Virus record (IMG/VR): IMGVR_UViG_3300028844_004575
Location: 1-32,861 of that record
Strand: one strand, 5' to 3'
DNA length: 32,861 nt
Source: a virus
Below, piece by piece: positions 8,563-17,200 of the stretch. The notes beneath the pieces were generated by a model. It was given only the letters and a program-made list of their open reading frames with translations. It did not search any database and was not told the DNA's origin. A program made the translations under genes and the position numbers. How positions within the stretch are numbered: the first letter of the stretch is position 1; each line of letters starts with the position of its first letter.

Positions 8563-8976
8563 TTAGACCTCTCCGAACTTTTTTGTGTCTACTATTTTGT
8601 ATAATTTAGTTGGTATTTTATTTAGACCAATGTCATTTGTGAGCAATAATGAGTTCCTATATTCTTCCCAAGGAACAGGAAATCTTTTGTCCAATACGCC
8701 ACCGTTCAAATCTCTAATAACTTCATTCAAAGCATTGATTGAATATAAAGTATTTGTTTGTTTCTTTCTATGTAATGAAATAGTATTTGGTATATCTTCA
8801 GCAACATGATCATCATCATACATTACATTATAAGTACATATCATTTGATTTGGCTCTGATAAATTTTGGAATACATAGACCTTATCATATAAAATATCAT
8901 TACACTCTATGATAAGTTCGAGAATATCCTCAAGCCTATCTCTGATAGAAAACGTACATAGTAGTTGAGTTCTCAT
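8563..8976 (-). CDS. Conserved-looking 137-aa protein of unknown function
   Basis: I do not recognise this protein. It begins MRTQLLCTFSIRDRLEDILE and alternates hydrophobic strands with helices (KVYVFQNL, MICTYNV), giving a ferredoxin-like alpha/beta impression. ISLHRKKQTNTLYSINALNEVI is a plausible basic interaction surface. There is no signal peptide or membrane segment. Its ATG overlaps the stop of the 569-aa gene by one base (TAATG), with AAGGA about 5 nt upstream. It ends a chain of overlapping genes (thyX, 2OG oxygenase, polymerase, 569-aa protein), so it was probably co-translated and may act in DNA metabolism. The 102-nt gap after it, before ssb, may contain the ssb promoter. Confidence 0.8.
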   Translation of the reverse strand: MRTQLLCTFSIRDRLEDILELIIECNDILYDKVYVFQNLSEPNQMICTYNVMYDDDHVAEDIPNTISLHRKKQTNTLYSINALNEVIRDLNGGVLDKRFPVPWEEYRNSLLLTNDIGLNKIPTKLYKIVDTKKFGEV

Positions 8977-10685
8977 TATTTCCTTTTCACTTTATGTTTG
9001 AACAACAATTTAGGCGAACTATTCATTTCTGTTTTACAGTCAACCTGAACATACTCATCGGTCTGTGTTTCTAAATTTATCACAACCTTACCACCTTCAT
9101 ATTTTATATCAAAAGGTGGTTTAGGATCACAATAATGTTCTGGTGGTTTAATTTGCGACTCACCTGTTTTTTTATTGACGATTAGAGTATGAACATCATG
9201 ACCACATCCATGAACATCTTTCCACATCTGAACTAATTGTTTTTGACCTTCTTCAGTTTCTGCTAATTTTTTCATACCAGCACCAAACCCTTTTATGTAT
9301 TCTTCTCTAAAAGCTCTTTTTCTATCTTTTTGTTCTAAATCAGTTATCCCATCTTCTTGATAATTGTTCCTGTCTCTCATTTCTTGTAGTTTAGCATCAA
9401 TAGGAGAGCCTATTTCATCTCCAAGATAAGTTTTGCCAGCAGTTTTTGTACCAGAGTTCTTCATAGTTATATCATTTGGATTACTATAAATTTTAGCAGA
9501 TATTTTCATAGTCTGTTTATTTCCATCCTTATCATCATAAACAACTAACATATCTGTAGGATCTACTTTCTCATCTATTCCATATAAGTCCATTAGTTTT
9601 GAACCACCTATACCACCGACTTGTATACTCTCTGTTACTTTAGAACCCTCAGGCAAAGATTTTTTGATAAGTTCTACCGCTGTTTTATTTTGTTCATGTG
9701 CTTCTGAATCATCATTACCAAGCTCTTGATATTTTTTTCTGAGTTCTTCATATTGTTTTTGATTCTCTTCTGAAGGATCTAATAAAGCAACAACACCAGC
9801 TTCATTATGTTTACCACTCAAATCAGCTAATGCTCTATCAGCAGAGTTATTCCTCATATTAACTTCTAATCCATTTTCTCTGATAATTCTATTTATATCT
9901 TCAGTTACAGCATCACCTTGCTTTCCACCCATAAAATGTTTATATGGAACACCCATAGCATTAGATGATATATAGATTTTTCCCTTTGATTTTTCACTAA
10001 ACTGATTTCTTTCTATTAGACCATTATCTACCAAAGATTCAACAGCTTCTATTTTTTCTTCTTCAGTTTTAGCATTTGTAAACTTTTCCCAACTCTCAAC
10101 TAATGTACTTAGAGCCTTTTTTCTATCTGGATCTTTTTCATTATCTTTAATTTTTTGTGCACTTTCAATGTAACCTTTATGGTTTTCTTGTGTCTTTTTT
10201 GAAAATGGTTTGACTTTCGATTCTTCCTCAGAATCATTTTCGCTATCATCGCTTTTTGGTCTTTCAAAGTCCTTAGATATGCCCTTGTTAGAATCTACAC
10301 CTCTATCAAATTCACTTGGTTCATCTAACTTCTCACCATCTTTCTTATCACCACCATCGTTCTGTAGTGCTTTTGCTGCAATATATGCTGGAGAGTCTTT
10401 CTCTCTATTTATAGCAGACTTGTAAGTAGTTTCTTTATCGACATCCTTACCATCTTTGTCTTTTATTTTATATTTTACCTTAGTTTCTGGATCTATCTTA
10501 TCACCTTTTTGTCTGGGTGCTTCTGATAGATTTTCTAGTAAAACATTTCTTTGAGCTACATTCCAACCAAAATCTTTTAGTACGCTTTCTAGTACTATTC
10601 TGTCTCGAATACTTTTAGGATTAGGCTTACCATCTTTTACCCTATACGCCCATTCAATTATTATATCATCTATGATATCATTCAT
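8976..10685 (-). CDS. 569-aa modular protein, possible PD-(D/E)XK nuclease-like C-terminal domain
   Basis: No confident family. Residues 1-55 form a small helical module (EWAYRVKDGKPNPK, LKDFGWN, LLENL) of a kind I associate with proteins of large marine phages. Residues about 56-190 are a highly charged Lys/Asp/Glu/Ser linker. From about 235 a folded domain follows. E295 in GKHNEAGVVALL, D378 in VDPTDMLVVY and S396-A-K398 in MKISAKIY are spaced like the Glu, Asp and x-x-Lys of PD-(D/E)XK nucleases, with Ser replacing the middle acidic residue. A late segment holds a Cys/His-containing HGCGHDVHTL near residue 485. The ATG at 10685 overlaps the polymerase stop (ATGA), with GGAG 9 nt upstream. 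Function is unproven; a restriction-like or repair nuclease is possible, and a virion protein cannot be excluded. Confidence 0.8.
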   Translation of the reverse strand: MNDIIDDIIIEWAYRVKDGKPNPKSIRDRIVLESVLKDFGWNVAQRNVLLENLSEAPRQKGDKIDPETKVKYKIKDKDGKDVDKETTYKSAINREKDSPAYIAAKALQNDGGDKKDGEKLDEPSEFDRGVDSNKGISKDFERPKSDDSENDSEEESKVKPFSKKTQENHKGYIESAQKIKDNEKDPDRKKALSTLVESWEKFTNAKTEEEKIEAVESLVDNGLIERNQFSEKSKGKIYISSNAMGVPYKHFMGGKQGDAVTEDINRIIRENGLEVNMRNNSADRALADLSGKHNEAGVVALLDPSEENQKQYEELRKKYQELGNDDSEAHEQNKTAVELIKKSLPEGSKVTESIQVGGIGGSKLMDLYGIDEKVDPTDMLVVYDDKDGNKQTMKISAKIYSNPNDITMKNSGTKTAGKTYLGDEIGSPIDAKLQEMRDRNNYQEDGITDLEQKDRKRAFREEYIKGFGAGMKKLAETEEGQKQLVQMWKDVHGCGHDVHTLIVNKKTGESQIKPPEHYCDPKPPFDIKYEGGKVVINLETQTDEYVQVDCKTEMNSSPKLLFKHKVKRK

Positions 10686-11986
10686 ACAAATTTCTCCGTA
10701 ATATTTTCCATTTTGTGATAATTCAAACCTTCTGAAACTCTCACTGGATACTTACCTCTCACTTCGACAATAGATTTTACCATCTTCATAAACTCCATCC
10801 CATCATCTTTATGTACATCAAATAAAAATGAATCGTAACTGTACAGAATTATCTTACTCTTATAACCACTTAGTTTTGGTAATAATTTTGTAAGCACTTT
10901 CATATTATTTTCAGTTTCCATCAGCTGAATAAGATAATTGAACATTTTATTCTTATTCATATCAGATAGATTATTTTTGTATATCCTCTTATTATAAATA
11001 TCAGATTCTACGAAATTATTAGATTTATACCTCTTCCATACCTCATCGATATATATTTGAACTTTGGCAAAAAATGGATTTTCTCGCAAAACATTATCAG
11101 GAATATGCCCATATAAATACTGAAATGATAGAGACTTAGCCTCATCATAATTTACTTGATATAACTTAGACATATGTCTGTGAACAGACCCCTTTGGAAA
11201 TTTATAGTCTACTACATCCGCAATTAGCCTTAGGTGATAAGCATCGTAATCCATCTCTATCAGTACACCATCTTCACCATGCCTACTTATAAACTTTTTT
11301 CTACTACCATCTGATTTATTTAGAGCAGCAAAGTTAGTTCCACCGAATCTATTTGATGGACGACCTGTAGCAGTATACAGATTATATTCACTAAAGACCA
11401 TACCATTTGTGGTTTGTAATCCGTTCTTTTCAATACTATGTAAATTAGGTATAACATCGTTATTGTATGTACCAAAGCAACTTTGATCTTGAGTGAATAC
11501 ACATTTTTTTATCTCATCAACGATAAGTCTACTCATTTCTAAATGTTTCATTATAGGTATAATACAATTTATATTAGACTTCCCCCAATAAATTCTATGA
11601 AAATAGTCATGTGAATTTGTTGTTAGTTGATCGAGTGGCATCGGAACATTTTTATCTAAATAATTTTTCATCTGAATGTCTGTGATATCATCCCAATCTA
11701 AAAAGTGCAGTAACTTCTTTTTATCATAAGTAAAGACTGTCTGTTCTGTTCTAGTCATACCTAAATACTTTTTTTCTAAGTTTATAGCATCAGAGTGTCT
11801 AAATGGTAATATGTATTCTTCGGTATTATCATTCACATCTCCAAGCAATCTTATATAAATTAAGCACAGATTTGTTGCTAATGGGTGTTTGTTATCATCA
11901 CATTGTACAGGAACTACTACAGAAGAATTTATCTGAAACTCTTTCATAAAACTTTCCCACTCTTTATGTGATTCTATTATTTTCAT
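10682..11986 (-). CDS. Family A DNA polymerase, reduced, with degenerate exonuclease region
   Basis: Template-directed DNA polymerase (434 aa from the chosen start). Visible are TATGRPSNRFGG near residues 205-216 (the TxTGRxSS motif), motif A at D246 (MDYDAYHLRLIAD) and O-helix motif B K284-xxx-F288-xxx-Y292-G. Motif C is YDS at 384-386, where most family members have HDE. Thus both metal-binding Asp (246, 385) are kept, while the motif C His and Glu are Tyr and Ser, and the usual motif B Arg is Tyr280. Residues 1-150 are exonuclease-sized but lack a DxE motif. I chose the ATG at 11986 because it forms an ATGA overlap with the oxygenase stop; an upstream in-frame start at 12010 would add 8 residues. 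No family B gp43 is visible. A separate proofreading exonuclease may lie elsewhere, as in Rhodothermus phage RM378. Confidence 0.85.
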   Translation of the reverse strand: MKIIESHKEWESFMKEFQINSSVVVPVQCDDNKHPLATNLCLIYIRLLGDVNDNTEEYILPFRHSDAINLEKKYLGMTRTEQTVFTYDKKKLLHFLDWDDITDIQMKNYLDKNVPMPLDQLTTNSHDYFHRIYWGKSNINCIIPIMKHLEMSRLIVDEIKKCVFTQDQSCFGTYNNDVIPNLHSIEKNGLQTTNGMVFSEYNLYTATGRPSNRFGGTNFAALNKSDGSRKKFISRHGEDGVLIEMDYDAYHLRLIADVVDYKFPKGSVHRHMSKLYQVNYDEAKSLSFQYLYGHIPDNVLRENPFFAKVQIYIDEVWKRYKSNNFVESDIYNKRIYKNNLSDMNKNKMFNYLIQLMETENNMKVLTKLLPKLSGYKSKIILYSYDSFLFDVHKDDGMEFMKMVKSIVEVRGKYPVRVSEGLNYHKMENITEKFV

Positions 11987-12585
11987 TTTATATGAGGACC
12001 TGCTATCCAAACGACTAACGACCTTCTAATACCACTTGTGACTGGCAATACTCTGTGTCTCAGTAAGGATGGAAACATAACAGCATTACCTTTCTTCAAA
12101 TGTTCAGGTGTATTCAACATACCACCCCTTTCTAATTCAAATATACCACCACTATATTCATTAGCATCTGAAAGTTGTACTGACAGGCTAATTTTTCTAT
12201 AGTTCATATTGGGTCCTGTATCGGTATGCCAATCATACTTTGCTGTACCATCTGTCGAGTCATATATTGTATATTGTAGATTCTCATAAAATCCTCTTAT
12301 ATCTAACTCCCATCGATTTGTATTTTGAACCGAAGCCCAAATCCACTCATAAATCCATTCTGTTTCAGTTGCTTTCGGTATCCAAGAAATTTTAGAGTTT
12401 CTTGTATCTTTGGTGACACTTCCCTTATCTGTAATAGTAGCATCTTCCGATACTAATCGTTCTCCAATATCAATAATCTTATCACATTGTTCTTCAGAGA
12501 AAAGTGGTTCGAACAAGTAATGATGATTTAGTTCAAAATCAGCATCAACTTTCCATTCTTTAGGAATTTCTTCTACATACTCCAA
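11983..12585 (-). CDS. 2-oxoglutarate/Fe(II)-dependent oxygenase (prolyl-hydroxylase-like)
   Basis: Probably hydroxylates a protein or small-molecule substrate using Fe(II), O2 and 2-oxoglutarate. The 200-aa product shows the double-stranded beta-helix iron triad H120-x-D122 (YDWHTDTG) and H177 (LLRHRVLPV). R187 or R188 (GIRRSL) would bind 2-oxoglutarate, and the GGIFEL strand lies between. This matches the P4Hc/PKHD-like enzymes common in T4-like cyanophages. The start appears to be TTG at 12585, with GAGG 7 nt upstream; no in-frame ATG occurs before the catalytic core. It overlaps thyX by 13 nt upstream and the polymerase by 4 nt downstream, so expression is tied to the replication block. 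The substrate is unknown. Confidence 0.88.
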   Translation of the reverse strand: MEYVEEIPKEWKVDADFELNHHYLFEPLFSEEQCDKIIDIGERLVSEDATITDKGSVTKDTRNSKISWIPKATETEWIYEWIWASVQNTNRWELDIRGFYENLQYTIYDSTDGTAKYDWHTDTGPNMNYRKISLSVQLSDANEYSGGIFELERGGMLNTPEHLKKGNAVMFPSLLRHRVLPVTSGIRRSLVVWIAGPHIK

Positions 12586-13277
12586 TTATGCGCCTCGCAC
12601 CATAACTCAGTTGTCTTTGGAAATACTTCACCCATCTGTTTCAATAGAACCTTAGCATAATCTTGTATCTCTATCTGTGCTGTTTTTTCATTTCTTAACT
12701 CAATAAAGTTCATTACTGCCTGAAATGATGCTGTCCAATAAACTTCAGTATATAATGTAAGTGGCAATATACAACGAGCTTGTTCTTTTGCCATACCACT
12801 ATCTATTAGATTTTTATAAGCAGTTAGACTCATACTATGAGCCTGTTTCCAATTAGACTCTACATCTTTTATATCATCTCCTTCAAACTCGCCTTCTGAT
12901 GCTTGTTTATTATCATCAGATTGTTTTCTGTAAATGGTTGGTTCGTAAAACTCATCGTACTCGACATACCTACCACTAATCTCATTCCAAGCATGATCTT
13001 TAGTAGAAGAGTTAGATGTAGTCTCTATCCCAACTACATGCTTATACCATTGTCTCATTACGAACTCAGGTGCTTTTATGTGGAACTGAACTTGTAGATG
13101 TCTGAATGGAGAGTAGTGTTTGTATTTAGCTAAATACCTAACTAACCTCTCATCTGACTTATCGAATGTTTCTTTTCTTTTACCGAATGATACTCTAGCT
13201 GAATTGACAACAGTCAAATCGTTTCCTAACGAATCAACAACCTCAATAAAGCCTTTGTCTAAGACTTGACTTTTCAT
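12573..13277 (-). CDS. thyX: Flavin-dependent thymidylate synthase ThyX
   Basis: Makes dTMP from dUMP using FAD, NADPH and methylenetetrahydrofolate. The 234-aa product has the typical N-terminal NSARVSFGKR and the HYSPFRH segment. The signature region is RQWYKH (75-80) followed by NEISGRY (98-104). Compared with the usual RHRxxSxNExSxRY, the RHR part reads KHV, and about 15 residues (VGIETTSNSS...) separate it from NE. C-terminal ARCILPLTLYTEVYW and FIELR segments are also ThyX-like. The ATG at 13277 has AAAGG 9 nt upstream and a candidate promoter 18 nt upstream. Together with the B12-dependent reductase it supplies DNA precursors. Confidence 0.93.
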   Translation of the reverse strand: MKSQVLDKGFIEVVDSLGNDLTVVNSARVSFGKRKETFDKSDERLVRYLAKYKHYSPFRHLQVQFHIKAPEFVMRQWYKHVVGIETTSNSSTKDHAWNEISGRYVEYDEFYEPTIYRKQSDDNKQASEGEFEGDDIKDVESNWKQAHSMSLTAYKNLIDSGMAKEQARCILPLTLYTEVYWTASFQAVMNFIELRNEKTAQIEIQDYAKVLLKQMGEVFPKTTELWCEAHNWSM

Positions 13278-13295
13278 ATATAATAACCTTTGATT

Positions 13296-13309
13296 TTATA
13301 ATATATATC
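13296..13309 (-). promoter_or_regulatory. Candidate promoter element GATATATATTATAA upstream of thyX
   Basis: This is the same 14-mer as upstream of the reductase, in the 60-nt gap between the 293-aa gene and thyX, 18 nt before the ATG. It marks the boundary between the tail module and the replication module. Spacing to the start codon differs from the first copy (18 versus 45 nt). Confidence 0.35.
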
Positions 13310-13337
13310 TAATTAAAATCTGAAATACGAAAGTATT

Positions 13338-14219
13338 TTAGTATCCACCCATACCAGGAGGAGGACCACCTGAACCAGCATTATATCCTGATGGTGCTGG
13401 TTGTTGAGTCTGTGTCTGTGTCTGTGTCTGAGTTTGTGTTGTGGATTGGTTTTCAGTTTGCGTTGTATTGTTTCCTTTTATTTTAGACACTATGTTCTCA
13501 ACAGCCTCTTTTGGATTGAGTTTGTTGTCTTGTACAAAATATTGTAAGTCAGGAATCAACTTTGTTATACCAGGCATTTTCTTTTCTGCTCTTCGTAAAG
13601 CTAAATTGTTTATAACATTTACAGCATCTTTTGTACCTACGAAATGCCATATTAAAGTAGTGTATTTATACAACGGGCTTTTATTCATATCCTTTTTAGT
13701 AATCTCAAAGGGTGGAGTTGTATCGTTTGGTTTAGTAGCAAAATACCTTTTCATAAATCCACGCCCAACATCTTTAATAACAGGCTTTACTGTAGTCTCT
13801 TTTATAGAAAGTATTTTTTGTGGATTTAGATTTTGGTATATAGCAAAATCAGTTGGAGTATCAACTCTAGTAATTATTACAGAAGCTTTATTATGCTCAT
13901 TTCCAGTCATAAAAAATTCTTCTAACTTATTAGTATAATGTATGTGATATGGAGTTTCCTTTGGTACAGACTTTCCGCTCCTATAGACAAATTCTTCACT
14001 GTTAGTAACCAAGCCCTTCACTACTCTTGATGTATTATCCGTCACATATTTTACTAATGCTGGCTGTCCTTTTTTTTCAGAGTTCTTCTCATCGATTAGT
14101 TTTTGTAGTTTTTGACTCTGAATATTCTGTTGGGAAGTTGGTACATTTTGAGTAGCTTGTACTGTCGATTGCGCCTCTTCGGCTGTCATATTCCCTAAAC
14201 TTTCTGCTGAATAAGCCAT
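13338..14219 (-). CDS. Probable structural protein with Thr-Gln repeat tail
   Basis: I do not recognise the family. The 293-aa product has a Gln/Ser/Thr-rich N-terminus (residues 1-45) and a folded middle region (about 50-240; strands such as KASVIITRVDTPTDFAIYQNL). The C-terminal tail is low-complexity: Asn/Thr/Gln-rich, then four or five Thr-Gln repeats, then a Gly/Pro end (GPPPGMGGY). No catalytic motif is visible. AGGGAGAATATAA precedes the ATG at 14219. It follows the largest baseplate-region gene by 11 nt and is the last gene before thyX, so it is probably a baseplate or virion component. Flexible Gln/Gly tails often tether virion parts; this is inference. Confidence 0.8.
   Translation of the reverse strand: MAYSAESLGNMTAEEAQSTVQATQNVPTSQQNIQSQKLQKLIDEKNSEKKGQPALVKYVTDNTSRVVKGLVTNSEEFVYRSGKSVPKETPYHIHYTNKLEEFFMTGNEHNKASVIITRVDTPTDFAIYQNLNPQKILSIKETTVKPVIKDVGRGFMKRYFATKPNDTTPPFEITKKDMNKSPLYKYTTLIWHFVGTKDAVNVINNLALRRAEKKMPGITKLIPDLQYFVQDNKLNPKEAVENIVSKIKGNNTTQTENQSTTQTQTQTQTQTQQPAPSGYNAGSGGPPPGMGGY
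13397..13440 (-). repeat. Short tandem repeat encoding Thr-Gln dipeptides
   Basis: Within the C-terminal part of the 293-aa gene, a roughly 6-nt unit (on the plus strand TCTGTG, with variants) is repeated several times. It encodes alternating Thr and Gln. Copy number could change by replication slippage, altering the tail length without breaking the frame. Confidence 0.6.
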
Positions 14220-14230
14220 TTATATTCTCC

Positions 14231-17200
14231 CTACCATATTGCTGGTGTACTGTCCCAATGTTCTTTTCTTTGGGCATCATCTTGATAATCATTTTTATAA
14301 GCAGTATACCCAGTATATGGATTACCATCCGCATCTCTGAATGCACTTGCTAAAGCGGCTCTAGCATCAGCCCTATTAGCATGAGAACCAAATGGGTCTT
14401 CACTATAATATGGGTCTACAAATGGATATCCTGGATTCTGCTTTGTACTTCCTTCGTTTTCAGCTATCTCTTCATTAGGAAATTCGGTAGCAAAACGAGC
14501 TGCTATAACTTGTTCATTATATTTCTGAATTCTTTTTCTTGTTGCAAAAACTGAGCTTCCTGCCATCTCTGCAGTAATGAATGTTTCTTCTTTTTCTTTA
14601 AATTTTCCAATTGTTTCGACTTGTACATTAAAGTCTCCCGCCATAGCTGTCGTTGATACGTTATGTGTAAATTTTATTTTCTTTAACAATACTATTGCTC
14701 TTTCTGATGGTTTTGGGCTTTTTACATCTCTTTGTTTTTTTCTAAGACCAGCTTTTATTTTTTTCATTATATTTGCTAATCTAACACCAAAACTTGCTGG
14801 TATGTCGCTAGTTGGAGCACCAAGCTCTTCATCTACGGTTTGTGGTATTTTATCTGGAGATTTATCAGAACCGCCGGCATCAACCATATCAGCTTCTAAT
14901 GTAGTAGTTGATTTTTCACCGCCGCTGGGATTTATATTACCATTTTTAGATATATCCCCTTCCGAAAGTTCGCCAAATCCAGAAGATAAGAAGTTGGATA
15001 CAGCACCACTAATTGCACCAAAACCACCACTAGCAATAGTACCAACGCCCGCAGCAACTCCCTTAATAGGCGTAGCTATATCAGATGTCACGCCAGCAAT
15101 CTTTTTCAAATACTCTCCGTCCTGTTCACTAACAGGCGTAACCTTTCCATCCATATTATCTATTTTTTTCTTTTTCTCTTCTCTTTCAGCTTCAGCTAAC
15201 TTTTTAGCAGCTTTGGTTTCTGCTTGATTAGTTAAAGCATTATCGAAAAAGTTAGTAACACTATCAGCTACATCACCTATCACACTAATAAAGTCTTTTA
15301 TTTTACCCAAATAATCAAACGGCATGTTTTCTGTACCGAATGCTCTTCCCATTTCTAAACTAAAAAAGTCATCTACCGCACTCTGTTTTAATTTGGTAAA
15401 CTCACTTATAGCATCAGTATTAGGCAGTCCTATGCTACTAAAAGAAGTATTCCAGCCATCTACAGTTACTTCTTGTTTTAAATCACTTATCCTAAAGAAC
15501 ATTAAAGGACCATATTCAGTACCTCCATTTACAAAATTTTTATTATATTTTGCTGGAGCATAAGAAACATTGAACAAGTTTCCTGGAGAAACACCTGAAA
15601 TACCATCTATAGTCAATGATAAACTTGCGGGATAAAATGGGGGCATACTCTTACGACCCTTTGTCCCACTACTATTCATTAATGTACTAGCGTATTTTTT
15701 TACTGTAGACTTCAGTCTCATTCTTTCTAATGGGTGACTGTCTGAGCCTTTTGGATCTACAGAATAATAAAGAAAGTCTATGTTTTGAGTTTCTGCTGTG
15801 ACAGTAACAGCTTTTTTTGCCTTCGCAGCATCTGCATTGAAAACAGGTCTTAATACAGTTTTCTCCTCCTCCTCTTGAACTGCTAGGTACATCTCCAGAG
15901 GTATCGAACCACCGCCATTATCGCCCAAAAAAGGAGAAATGGTTTGTTGCAAATATTCATTATCAATACTCTTATCTTGTGCTTTGCCGAAAGTAAGACT
16001 GCCCGCAGCTGCTGTATCAGAACTCTCATTTATCGGTTCTTCAGGTGATGTGTTACCGACTGCTCCATCAACAGCATCTGAGACACTACTAACAGCATCA
16101 GAAGCAACACTCGCAATTGAGTGTGCAGTATCAGCTGGCTTTTCAGTAACATACTGATATCTACCATCGCTAAAAATTAGAGATCTGTTCTCTGTAGGAG
16201 ATTCGTCTGTTTCTATTTTACCAGACTTTGCTGTTGGTGTTGGTGAATACTTTCTCCAATATATACGTTCACTTCTTTTTTCATCTAAGTTAGGATTAAT
16301 AAACTCAGCAAGAGTATGAACTTTTTCTTTATGATTAAAATCAGATTCTAATTTCATTTTTCTAGACTCATCTCCATATGGATATCCACCATTTGGATAT
16401 TGAGTATAGAGTCTACCTAAACCTCCGTACAGACCTTGCTCTGATTCTAAGTCCCTATCAGAATTTTGTATAGCAGCAAAGTTTTGAGCACTTCTTATCT
16501 CTATATCTGATGATGGTTCAGTATTAACTGAATTAGCTGCATAATAATATACTGCAGCGTCTCCTTTTGGTATACTCACATCAAATGTTTGATTTTTTAC
16601 TACGCTTGAAAATTCCATACTTGGAAACAGATATACACCTAAATCCGATACTTGTGCGGGATTACCTAAGTCTGATTGTAAGAATCTAGTATAAGACCCA
16701 ACACGAACAGGTGAATGATTTTTATCTACCACCAATGAATTTTCAGGATTAGAACCATCGGTAATAACATCGAATTCCCAAAAGTTAGAGAAATTAGCAC
16801 TTATCTCTGACAATACACTTTTCATAGAAGCAACGATATTAGTAGATGGTGATATACCTTCTGTATGGTAACCATCGGTTCCTTGAGTAGGACCTAAATT
16901 ATCAATATCTATTCCAAACTTTTTTTGTATAACTTCAACATTTACAAAAATATTTCTTAGATATCCATCGCCCTCTTTGGAATCAGTTGAAGTATATTCC
17001 GGATGATTGAATTGTCTAGACTTACTACCACCTACCATTGTGCTGTTTACTTCAACAAGCATATGCTCTATTTTTTGAGTTCTTGATTTTGCTGAACCTC
17101 TCATAGTACTATATTCACTTTTGAATATCAATGAATGTGATGGATTTATAGGTCTAAGTAAATTGTGATCTGGGATTCTAACGGAAGTTTTTATAGCAAC

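Noticed and set aside
11987-12010. Upstream start for the polymerase at 12010
   Set aside because: The ATG at 11986 forms a typical ATGA overlap with the oxygenase stop; the extra 8 residues add nothing conserved.
13441-13938. 165-aa plus-strand open frame
   Set aside because: Antisense to the 293-aa structural gene, with no independent support.
14577-15227. 216-aa plus-strand open frame
   Set aside because: It lies wholly inside the 1064-aa minus-strand gene, has no ribosome site, and reads as Ser/Pro/Phe-rich antisense translation.
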